34,297 bases of DNA from positions 1 to 34,297 of the forward strand of contig JAEENL010000076.1 in the NCBI GenBank assembly GCA_016283775.1. The letters are read 5' to 3'. Origin of the DNA: Lachnospiraceae bacterium. Its GTDB lineage: Bacteria > Bacillota > Clostridia > Lachnospirales > Lachnospiraceae. Under the pieces are notes generated by a model. The model was given only the letters and a program-made list of their open reading frames with translations, was not told where the DNA came from and did not search any database. The translations under genes and the position numbers were made by a program. Position 1 is the stretch's first letter. The number at the start of each line of letters is the position of its first letter. This document shows positions 24,542-31,636 of the stretch, one piece after another.

Positions 24542-26122
24542 ATGAAATACGCACTTGACGGCCTGCAGGCAAGAGAGATAGACAGGATCACCATAGAGGA
24601 GATCGGTATTCCCGGAATGGTCCTCATGGAAAAAGCGGCTCTCGGCATCGCATATGCCGCACAGTCGATGTTTCACCCCACAGACAGGATAGTGTGTGTC
24701 TGCGGTTTCGGAAACAACGGCGGAGACGGCATCGCAGCCGCCCGTATTCTTTTTACCAGAGGACTTGACGTTTCGATATACCTTGTCGGCGACAGGAAAA
24801 ACTCCACAAAGGATACAAAACTTCAGTTAAAGATCGCAAAGAACATGGGCATTAGAATCGTTAAAAAGATCGATTATGCCGATTTTGACGGCATTATAGA
24901 TGCCATCTTCGGAGTGGGGCTTTCCAAGCCCGTTACGGGTGATCTCTATAAGGAGATCGAAAAGATCAACGCTTCCGGAAAAAGAGTGCTCGCAGTCGAT
25001 ATCCCATCAGGCGTATCCGCTTCTGACGGCAAGGTACTCGGCATAGCTGTGAGAGCAGAGGAGACTCTGACCATAGGACACATAAAGATCGGCTGCATCC
25101 TGTATCCGGGTGCGGATTACGCGGGAAAAGTCGTTCTCTGGGATATAGGGACGTCCCTTTCTCTTCTTAAAGAGCCTCCGACATGCTTTTATTACGATGA
25201 GCAGCCTGAGCTTCTTCTGCCTTTGAGAAAAGCGGATTCCAACAAGGGAACATACGGCAAGGTCCTTGTGATCGCGGGCTCAAAAAATATGTCAGGAGCC
25301 GCTTTCTTTGCCGCGTCAGCTTCATACCGCATCGGCGCGGGCCTTGTAAGAGTACTCACCACCGACGACAACAGAGAAGTGCTGCAGAGACAGCTTCCCG
25401 AAGCCGTGCTCACGACATACACGCTGAATGAAAACGGCGGTATCGCTGAAGAATGCTCCGACGATATAAGAGACGCCATCACCGAGTGGCCTGATGTCAT
25501 CCTCATCGGCCCCGGGATCGGACAGGGCACGGCTGCGGCCACCCTTGTAAATTTCGTCCTAAGCGAGAGCAGGTGCCCGCTTGTTATTGACGCGGACGGG
25601 ATCAACATCATCGCAAAGATGATATCCGAAAAGACCAAGGACTGCGACACCCCTGAAAACAGGATACGTGTCCTTGCACAGATGCTTCCCGCAAATACGG
25701 TGCTCACCCCGCATAAAAAGGAGCTTTCGAGGCTTTCCGGAGTTTCCATGGCCGAGCTTGCGGCCGGCATGATCTCGGCAAGCAGTGAATTTACAAAGGA
25801 CAATGAACTTGTGATGGTAAAGAAGGATGTGAGAACGATCGTTTCGTTCGGAACATCAAACTACATAAATGTCACCGGGAACAACGGAATGGCCACAGGA
25901 GGCAGCGGTGACGTGCTCGGAGGCATCATCGCGGGCCTCATAGCCCAGGGTGAAAAGGAACGCTCCGCAGCCATGACAGGCTGCTACATACACGGGATCG
26001 CCGGAAATATCGCAGCAACAAAGATGGGCACCAGATCCATGATCGCGAGCGACATCCTTGATGCCATTCCGGAAGCGATCGGCAGAGGAAATGAGGAAAA
26101 ACCAGGTAATGAGAACGATTGA
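24542..26122 (+). CDS. nnr: Bifunctional NAD(P)H-hydrate epimerase / ADP-dependent NAD(P)H-hydrate dehydratase
   Basis: This 526-aa fusion repairs hydrated NADH and NADPH. The N-terminal YjeF_N epimerase domain (~1-215) has VCGFGNNGGDGIAAAR (53-68) and AVDIPSGVSASDG. The C-terminal ribokinase-like dehydratase domain (~225-515) has GSKNMSGAAFFAASASYRIG, the VLTPHKKEL segment and NGMATGGSGDVLGG (448-461) with the expected catalytic Asp457. The length is usual for the fused bacterial form. GGAGGATC precedes the ATG. It sits right after rex and its end overlaps the following small gene. Assignment of both activities follows from family membership. Confidence 0.95.
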   Translation: MKYALDGLQAREIDRITIEEIGIPGMVLMEKAALGIAYAAQSMFHPTDRIVCVCGFGNNGGDGIAAARILFTRGLDVSIYLVGDRKNSTKDTKLQLKIAKNMGIRIVKKIDYADFDGIIDAIFGVGLSKPVTGDLYKEIEKINASGKRVLAVDIPSGVSASDGKVLGIAVRAEETLTIGHIKIGCILYPGADYAGKVVLWDIGTSLSLLKEPPTCFYYDEQPELLLPLRKADSNKGTYGKVLVIAGSKNMSGAAFFAASASYRIGAGLVRVLTTDDNREVLQRQLPEAVLTTYTLNENGGIAEECSDDIRDAITEWPDVILIGPGIGQGTAAATLVNFVLSESRCPLVIDADGINIIAKMISEKTKDCDTPENRIRVLAQMLPANTVLTPHKKELSRLSGVSMAELAAGMISASSEFTKDNELVMVKKDVRTIVSFGTSNYINVTGNNGMATGGSGDVLGGIIAGLIAQGEKERSAAMTGCYIHGIAGNIAATKMGTRSMIASDILDAIPEAIGRGNEEKPGNEND

Positions 26123-26363
26123 TGATTTTAAGTGCGAACGCACAGGTCTTGTGAATGTCGGTGATGAAGTGGAGATAAGAGAGGGATCGCTTCCAAACTC
26201 CGTGTACTACTATGTCATCGAGCCCGCCGTCGCAATGAGCGGGAACTATTCACTCGGAGAAAGACTTGTGGACAGAAACGGAAATGTGATCACAAAAGGC
26301 AGGATCACCGACATAAGACAAAACGACAGAGGCTATTACATAACCGCGGAATTTGATGAATAG
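26109..26363 (+). CDS. Small protein of unknown function (84 aa)
   Basis: I do not recognise this protein. It is acidic and probably beta-rich, with motifs such as VGDEVEIREGSLPNSVYYYV and GRITDIRQNDRGYYITAEF, suggesting a small barrel-like fold; there is no signal peptide or membrane helix. An open frame extends upstream, but ATG 26109 is preferred: GAGGA at 26093-26097 lies 11 bases before it. It overlaps the end of the nnr gene by 14 bases, and its own end overlaps the diguanylate cyclase start by 8, so it is locked into the operon on both sides. That packing supports a real gene. Confidence 0.65.
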   Translation: MRTIDDFKCERTGLVNVGDEVEIREGSLPNSVYYYVIEPAVAMSGNYSLGERLVDRNGNVITKGRITDIRQNDRGYYITAEFDE

Positions 26364-27735
26364 AGTAACGACGAACACAACAGAACAGATGACCGACGAG
26401 GAGACAAGGGAAAGATTCACCGACTTTTACGAAAAATCCTACAGACTGACGAGGTCTCTTACAAACGCATACATAGTATGCTTCAACTTCGATCTGGAGG
26501 AAGGGACATATTCGTCACTTAAAGGCGCAGAACTTTATGATTTCCTTGCGGTGAACAAGGGGGCCGATTATGTCATTGAAAACTGGCTCTCCACACTTCC
26601 CGAAAGCTCGGTAGATATCATGAGGGCATTTGTGGATCTTTCCACGGTCGATGAGAGAATGGGAGAAAAGGATATCATAAGCCGGGAGTACATCGATGCT
26701 TCCGGAAAATGGTACAGGGCAAATCTTATAGTTTCCGAGCGAAAAGAGGACGGTCATATAAGATCCGTGACCTTCGCGACTCAGGACATAGACGAGATGA
26801 AGAGCAGCGAACTCGAATGGAAGAGAGCGATCCGCGAAAGATTGGATTTTCTGTCGAGCATCGCGTCTGTATTTTACTCAATGTATCATTTTTATTTCGA
26901 AGGGAATGTCTATGAGGAACTGAGTTTTGTGCCGAGAGGCAAATTTCCCACACGTCTTCTTGACAAAGCCTGGGCGATATGGTGCTCAAACGATCTTGTT
27001 CAGGAATCGCTCCCGGGGCATGAGGAATTTCTTGATCTCAGCACGATGCCGATGCGGCTTACATTACAGGGAACACTTTCCGATGAGATCCTCACCAAGC
27101 CCCTCGGCTGGATAAATGTACTGATAGTGCCCTACAGAAGGGATATCGCTGGAAATGTCACCGAAGCACTGTTCCTCACACGTATCATAGATGAGAGAAA
27201 AAAGGCCGAGATAAGACAGCGGGAAGAACTGAAGATCGCAAACAGCAAGGCTTATCACGACGAGCTTACCACGCTCTACAACAGGCACGGATTCAACAGC
27301 CGCATAGACGAGATATTTTCCGCTCCGGAAAAATGCAAGGTTGCAGTCATCATGATGGACATAGATGATTTCAAAGCCGTAAATGACACTTACGGACACG
27401 ACGCGGGAGATGTTGTGCTGAAAAACATCGCGGGAGTCATCATAAATGTTCTCGGAAATGACGCCGTATACTGCAGATGGGGCGGAGAGGAATTCAATGT
27501 GTTTTTAAAAGACGCAGACAATCCGGAAGCTATAGCGGAAAAGATACGCGAACAGGCGGAAAACACCGTTTCCGTTTTCGGAGACTACAGGATAAAAGTC
27601 ACGCTGAGCCTCGGAGTATGCATTGCCGAGGACATGACAAAGACAAAGATCGCAAAACTCATAAACACTGCTGATAAAAATCTTTACGAATCAAAGCATA
27701 CAGGAAAGAACAAAGTAACATCAGAAACAGTTTGA
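26356..27735 (+). CDS. Diguanylate cyclase with N-terminal PAS-like sensor (GGEEF)
   Basis: This 459-aa soluble protein should make c-di-GMP. Two PAS-like segments occupy ~20-285, the first with REYIDASGKWYRANLI, the second ending in FLTRIIDERKKAEI. They lead to the GGDEF domain (~295-455) with DELTTLYNRHGF, MMDIDDFKAVNDTYGHDAGD and the active motif GGEEF at 376-380. The position nine residues before GGEEF reads GNDA, so no RxxD inhibitory site is present. ATG 26356 is used (an in-frame TTG lies one codon earlier); the ribosome site is weak and translation may be coupled to the 84-aa gene that it overlaps. A phosphodiesterase gene follows after 14 bases. Confidence 0.9.
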   Translation: MNRVTTNTTEQMTDEETRERFTDFYEKSYRLTRSLTNAYIVCFNFDLEEGTYSSLKGAELYDFLAVNKGADYVIENWLSTLPESSVDIMRAFVDLSTVDERMGEKDIISREYIDASGKWYRANLIVSERKEDGHIRSVTFATQDIDEMKSSELEWKRAIRERLDFLSSIASVFYSMYHFYFEGNVYEELSFVPRGKFPTRLLDKAWAIWCSNDLVQESLPGHEEFLDLSTMPMRLTLQGTLSDEILTKPLGWINVLIVPYRRDIAGNVTEALFLTRIIDERKKAEIRQREELKIANSKAYHDELTTLYNRHGFNSRIDEIFSAPEKCKVAVIMMDIDDFKAVNDTYGHDAGDVVLKNIAGVIINVLGNDAVYCRWGGEEFNVFLKDADNPEAIAEKIREQAENTVSVFGDYRIKVTLSLGVCIAEDMTKTKIAKLINTADKNLYESKHTGKNKVTSETV

Positions 27736-27749
27736 CCGGAGGTGATACC

Positions 27750-29669
27750 ATGACAACAGATGTTACGGCATATACCGGATACAGCCAGGTGGGCGATGTC
27801 ATTACGCTTGCCCTTTGTTTGCTGAACCTTGTTCTTCTTCATTCAACCTACAACGCAAAAGATATAAGCCTCAGGATAGTGCATTTTTCGACCATAACGG
27901 TGGCAGTCAGCTGCATGAGCCATCTGGTCTGCTATCTTCTGATGGAGGAGATCACAAAGGAGAAGATACCATACATCTATCTCACGTGGCATCTTCCGAA
28001 GATCCTTCTCATCATCACTTTCTGTGCGTATATCCACTATATGCTGGTGCTTGTGGGGATAAGAGAGCAGAAGAAACTGTGGACGATCTACGGCATCATC
28101 GTCTTTGCGCTCATCATAGTCTATATCGTGCTTGAAGCGACTACTCAGTACGGAAAATGGGACTTCAGGATAAACGATGACCTGACTGTGCATGAGAACT
28201 TCTATTTCAGCTATTTCCATATCTATTATTTCATATGCTGCCTTATCATGACATCATGTATCCTCTTCCAGAGGAGGAAATACATCACAAAAGTCTTCAG
28301 GGCTCTTATCGGCGTGATGTTTATCTGCTATGCCATAAACATCGTTCAGTTCTTCAACAGACAGACGTCTTTTACCACATTCACCTATGAGGCGTGCATA
28401 CTGGGCGTCCTTTTCCTTTTCCATCACAATCCTCTCGACAGGGATACGGGGACACTGGACTCAAAGTCGTTCTCCGCTTACATAGACGAGCTTTCCGTAT
28501 CATCGTTCAAGGTACTCTGGCTTCACCTGGATTATGTCAGTCCTTCGCAGAAGTCCTTGCTTTCGGAGCATTTTTTCCATCTCACTGAACGCTTCTTTAA
28601 GCAGCCCATACTTTTCAGGATAACCGAAAACGTCACTGCGATGGTCTACATCAAAAAGAAAAATCCGGGCGCCGAAGAAAGAGTTAAAAAACTCATCGAC
28701 TATTTCCTTGAGCTCTACAACATTTATCACATAGATTACAAAGTGGTCGTGATGGATTCGTCCACAGACGAAAAGAATCCGGCGACATATTATATCAAGC
28801 TTTATGACCATGTTTCCGACAAGATGGGAAAGAACGAGATAAAGTTCATGACGGATGAGGATGTCAAGAAATTTGAGTTCAGGGAATATCTCTGCGCCCA
28901 GTTTGATGACATGAGCAAGGTGGGAGACATAAACGACCCCAGAGTGCTCGTTTACTGCCAGCCCGTGCTCGACTTAAAGAGTGGCAAATTCACCACGGGC
29001 GAGGCTCTCATGAGGATGCTGCTTCCTCACGGAATGGCATTTCCCGACGAATTCATCCCCGTTGCGGAGCGTTTCGGCTATATTCACATGCTCAGCCGCA
29101 TCATCCTTCACAAGACCTGCCTGTATATCAAAGAGGCGGAAGAAAAAGGACAGTGTCCTGAACGCATTTCCGTAAACTTCTCGATAAATGAGCTGAGACT
29201 TCCCACTTTCTGTGAGGAAGTTCTCTCGATAATCAACGATGTGGGGATCGGTACCGACAAGATAGCTATAGAGATCACGGAAAGCCGAAATGAAAAGGAT
29301 TTTGAGACTATTTCCAATGTCATGAAGACTCTTCGTGAAAAGGGCATAAGGTTCTATCTCGACGATTTCGGGACAGGTTATTCAAACTTTGAGAGGATCA
29401 TCGGACTTCCTTTCGACATAATCAAATTCGACAGAGCAATGACAAATTTTTCCGCGGAATCGGATACGAATTTCTCGATGGTGCGGGGCTTTTCCGCATT
29501 GTTCGCACGTAAGGGCTGCCAGGTGCTTTTTGAAGGCATTGAGACCAATGAAGACGAAGAGCGCTGCAAGATGATGAACGCGAGCTACCTGCAGGGCTAC
29601 AAATATTCAAAGCCGGTGCCCATCGATGAGATCGAGAGTTTTGTTTTGAATGACAAGAGCAGCACATGA
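27750..29669 (+). CDS. Membrane c-di-GMP phosphodiesterase (EAL) with degenerate GGDEF-like domain
   Basis: This 639-aa protein has a polytopic N-terminus (~1-220, about seven hydrophobic helices), a diverged GGDEF-like segment (~225-400, beginning NPLDRDTGTLDSKSF, without GGDEF) and an EAL domain (~400-635). The EAL domain looks active: EAL at 418-420, NFSINELR, EITESRNE, DDFGTGYSN (538-546), the Lys in IIKFDR, EGIE and QGY. It should hydrolyse c-di-GMP to pGpG. GGAGGTGA at 27738-27745 fixes the ATG at 27750 rather than the in-frame TTG at 27732. Its stop overlaps the next gene as ATGA. It follows a cyclase gene, so opposing enzymes are co-expressed. Confidence 0.92.
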   Translation: MTTDVTAYTGYSQVGDVITLALCLLNLVLLHSTYNAKDISLRIVHFSTITVAVSCMSHLVCYLLMEEITKEKIPYIYLTWHLPKILLIITFCAYIHYMLVLVGIREQKKLWTIYGIIVFALIIVYIVLEATTQYGKWDFRINDDLTVHENFYFSYFHIYYFICCLIMTSCILFQRRKYITKVFRALIGVMFICYAINIVQFFNRQTSFTTFTYEACILGVLFLFHHNPLDRDTGTLDSKSFSAYIDELSVSSFKVLWLHLDYVSPSQKSLLSEHFFHLTERFFKQPILFRITENVTAMVYIKKKNPGAEERVKKLIDYFLELYNIYHIDYKVVVMDSSTDEKNPATYYIKLYDHVSDKMGKNEIKFMTDEDVKKFEFREYLCAQFDDMSKVGDINDPRVLVYCQPVLDLKSGKFTTGEALMRMLLPHGMAFPDEFIPVAERFGYIHMLSRIILHKTCLYIKEAEEKGQCPERISVNFSINELRLPTFCEEVLSIINDVGIGTDKIAIEITESRNEKDFETISNVMKTLREKGIRFYLDDFGTGYSNFERIIGLPFDIIKFDRAMTNFSAESDTNFSMVRGFSALFARKGCQVLFEGIETNEDEERCKMMNASYLQGYKYSKPVPIDEIESFVLNDKSST

Positions 29670-31468
29670 GTGACGTTAAGCCGAAAAATAAAGGCATCGG
29701 AGGATGGAAGATAAGCAGCCAGCTGTTATTGGTATATAGCCTGGCTGTTTTTCTGCCGCTTGTGATCATCGGATCCTTCCTTATCACCACGGTAAGCTCC
29801 ACACAGAAAAAATATTACTCCGACCTTCTTGCGGGAAACAATGATGCCGTAAGGCAGACGATATATGAGATAACCACGCAGATATTCACGATCTCCGACA
29901 GTATCGTATATAACGACAGTCTCATAAATTTCCTGAACGGCTCCTATGAGAGCGAGCAGGATATGATCGTCGCGGCTTCAAAGACGACCATTCTTGACAA
30001 ATATGCCGCAAGATACGCAGGACTTGACGGCATTTATGTTTACATCGACAGGGACGACATGGTGGACTACGGACAGTTCCACAAGGTCACCGACGAGATC
30101 AGGGAGTCGGACTGGTATCGTAAAGCTTCCGAGCAGTACATACCCTTCTGGATGGCATATGAGTCTACAGACAGCAGAAACACGAACAAGACCTGGAACC
30201 TTGTGCTCGTAAGAAAAATGGTGCTCGTCGGCGGAGAGAGAGAAGCCGTCATAATGATAAAAGTGAGAAACTCCTATCTTGCAAGCCGTATCACAAATTC
30301 AAGATATTCCACCATGATCTCGATAGACGACCAGCCGGTTGCGTTTGCGAGCCAGCAGTCGGTGATAGGTACAAAACCTGAGATTGAGATAGATTATGAT
30401 GACAGATATTTTACCTATGAAGCCGAGGTAGTCTATAACGGAAGACAATCCCTTGTAAATGTCGACACACTTGTGCTCTCAAAGTCCGTGAACAAGCTCT
30501 ATCTTGTTTCCTACGACACCGACGCCATAGGAAACATAAAGAGCATAATGCGGCTCAGCATCTTTATCCTTGTTGCGGTGTCCCTTCTTCCGCTCGTGAT
30601 ACTGTCGCTTTTCACACACCGCTTCACCGTGCAGGTAAAAAGCCTTCGTGACGAGATGCGAAAGGCAAGCCGCGGAGAATACAGAGACATGAAAGACGAG
30701 CTGTGGGGAAGCGAGGAACTTGCCGATGCCTTTAAAGACCTGCAAAAGATGGTGCTTGACATCCAGCGCATGGAAGCGGAGCAGTATGAAGCGCAGATCA
30801 AAGCGCAGAATATCCTTAACGACCAGCAGAAAATAGAGTTCAAGATGCTTTCAAGCCAGATAAACCCGCATTTCCTGTACAATACACTTGAGACCATACG
30901 CATGAAGGCGCTTGCCGCGGGAGATACGGAAGTTGCAAACGCGACCAGGCTCCTCGGAAAATCGATGCGGTATGTCCTTGAAAACACAGGAACGAAGGAT
31001 ACAACTCTCAGGAAGGAACTCGAACACCTTCAGGTATACCTTAAGATACAGCAGCTCAGGTTTGGGGACAGAGTGAACTATGAGATCAATGTCCGTGAAG
31101 GTCTTGACCCGGAAAGATACAAGATGCTGGGACTCCTTCTGCAGCCTGTGGCCGAGAATGCGATAGTGCATGGCCTTGAAGAACGGGAAGCGGGAGGAAT
31201 GGTGCGTATCGATGTGAACGCTGCAGATGACAGGCTTGTAATAGACATCTCCGATAACGGCGGAGGAATAGGCGAAGAGGAACTTGCCGAACTTAAAGAA
31301 AGACTCGGAAAATATGAGAGCGAGGACAGGACAAACAGCATTGGACTTTACAATGTAAACCGCAGGATAAAGCTCAGTTACGGAAGTGAGTACGGAGTGG
31401 CGATAAGCAGCGAAAAAGGCGTGGGGACCAAGGTTTCCATAGTCATCCCGGCGTTGCCTGTCGGCTGA
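29666..31468 (+). CDS. LytS/YesM-type sensor histidine kinase
   Basis: This 600-aa kinase has TM1 (~19-42), an extracytoplasmic sensor (~45-290; dCache-like in size), TM2 (~296-318), a HAMP region and the His_kinase domain with phospho-acceptor His402 in QINPHFLYNTLETIR. The ATPase follows with PVAENAIVHGLEE, DNGGGIGEEE and SIGLYNVNRRIK. Such kinases usually pair with a YesN/LytR-type regulator and often respond to sugars or envelope cues, but none is next to it. It overlaps the phosphodiesterase stop by four bases (ATGA), so it is translationally coupled to the c-di-GMP genes. It is the last gene before the hairpin at 31548. Confidence 0.92.
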   Translation: MSDVKPKNKGIGGWKISSQLLLVYSLAVFLPLVIIGSFLITTVSSTQKKYYSDLLAGNNDAVRQTIYEITTQIFTISDSIVYNDSLINFLNGSYESEQDMIVAASKTTILDKYAARYAGLDGIYVYIDRDDMVDYGQFHKVTDEIRESDWYRKASEQYIPFWMAYESTDSRNTNKTWNLVLVRKMVLVGGEREAVIMIKVRNSYLASRITNSRYSTMISIDDQPVAFASQQSVIGTKPEIEIDYDDRYFTYEAEVVYNGRQSLVNVDTLVLSKSVNKLYLVSYDTDAIGNIKSIMRLSIFILVAVSLLPLVILSLFTHRFTVQVKSLRDEMRKASRGEYRDMKDELWGSEELADAFKDLQKMVLDIQRMEAEQYEAQIKAQNILNDQQKIEFKMLSSQINPHFLYNTLETIRMKALAAGDTEVANATRLLGKSMRYVLENTGTKDTTLRKELEHLQVYLKIQQLRFGDRVNYEINVREGLDPERYKMLGLLLQPVAENAIVHGLEEREAGGMVRIDVNAADDRLVIDISDNGGGIGEEELAELKERLGKYESEDRTNSIGLYNVNRRIKLSYGSEYGVAISSEKGVGTKVSIVIPALPVG

Positions 31469-31477
31469 CCGGAACAA

Positions 31478-31486
31478 TGGTAGAAT
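31478..31486 (+). promoter_or_regulatory. Candidate extended -10 element upstream of the repeat surface protein gene
   Basis: TGGTAGAAT matches the extended -10 pattern TGnTAnAAT. No good -35 lies at the right distance. It is offered because no promoter is visible between the hairpin (31548-31588) and the gene start (31637). If used, the transcript would have a leader of about 145 bases containing that hairpin. Confidence 0.25.
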
Positions 31487-31547
31487 TTTTAATGTTTTTC
31501 ATGTCAAATCCTTTCGGTTTTTTATGATCGTACCTTGCGATAGACTT

Positions 31548-31600
31548 AATACCGTGCCCGACATGGCATTTACATGCGGCACGGTATTTTGTTTCCTTTT
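31548..31600 (+). terminator. Long hairpin with U-rich tail (terminator or leader attenuator)
   Basis: AATACCGTGCC (31548-31558) and GGCACGGTATT (31578-31588) form a perfect 11-bp stem. The 19-base interior can form a further CATG/CATG stem. The following bases TTGTTTCCTTTT are U-rich but interrupted. It could terminate the 12152-31468 gene run, or act in the leader of the next gene. Confidence 0.65.
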
Positions 31601-31636
31601 GGGGAGACTCAAACGATCAACAGAGGAGGGTTTTAT

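Noticed and set aside
25192-25803. 203-codon minus-strand open frame inside the nnr gene
   Set aside because: Antisense shadow of the conserved dehydratase domain, with no start signal.
30851-31477. 208-codon minus-strand open frame across the LytS/YesM-type kinase
   Set aside because: It covers the conserved His402 and ATPase region of the plus-strand kinase and has no features of its own.
31574-31636. Upstream ATG at 31574 as start of the repeat surface protein
   Set aside because: It lies within the 3' side of the hairpin, has no ribosome site and would add a non-signal extension; ATG 31637 has GGAGGG and begins a typical signal peptide.
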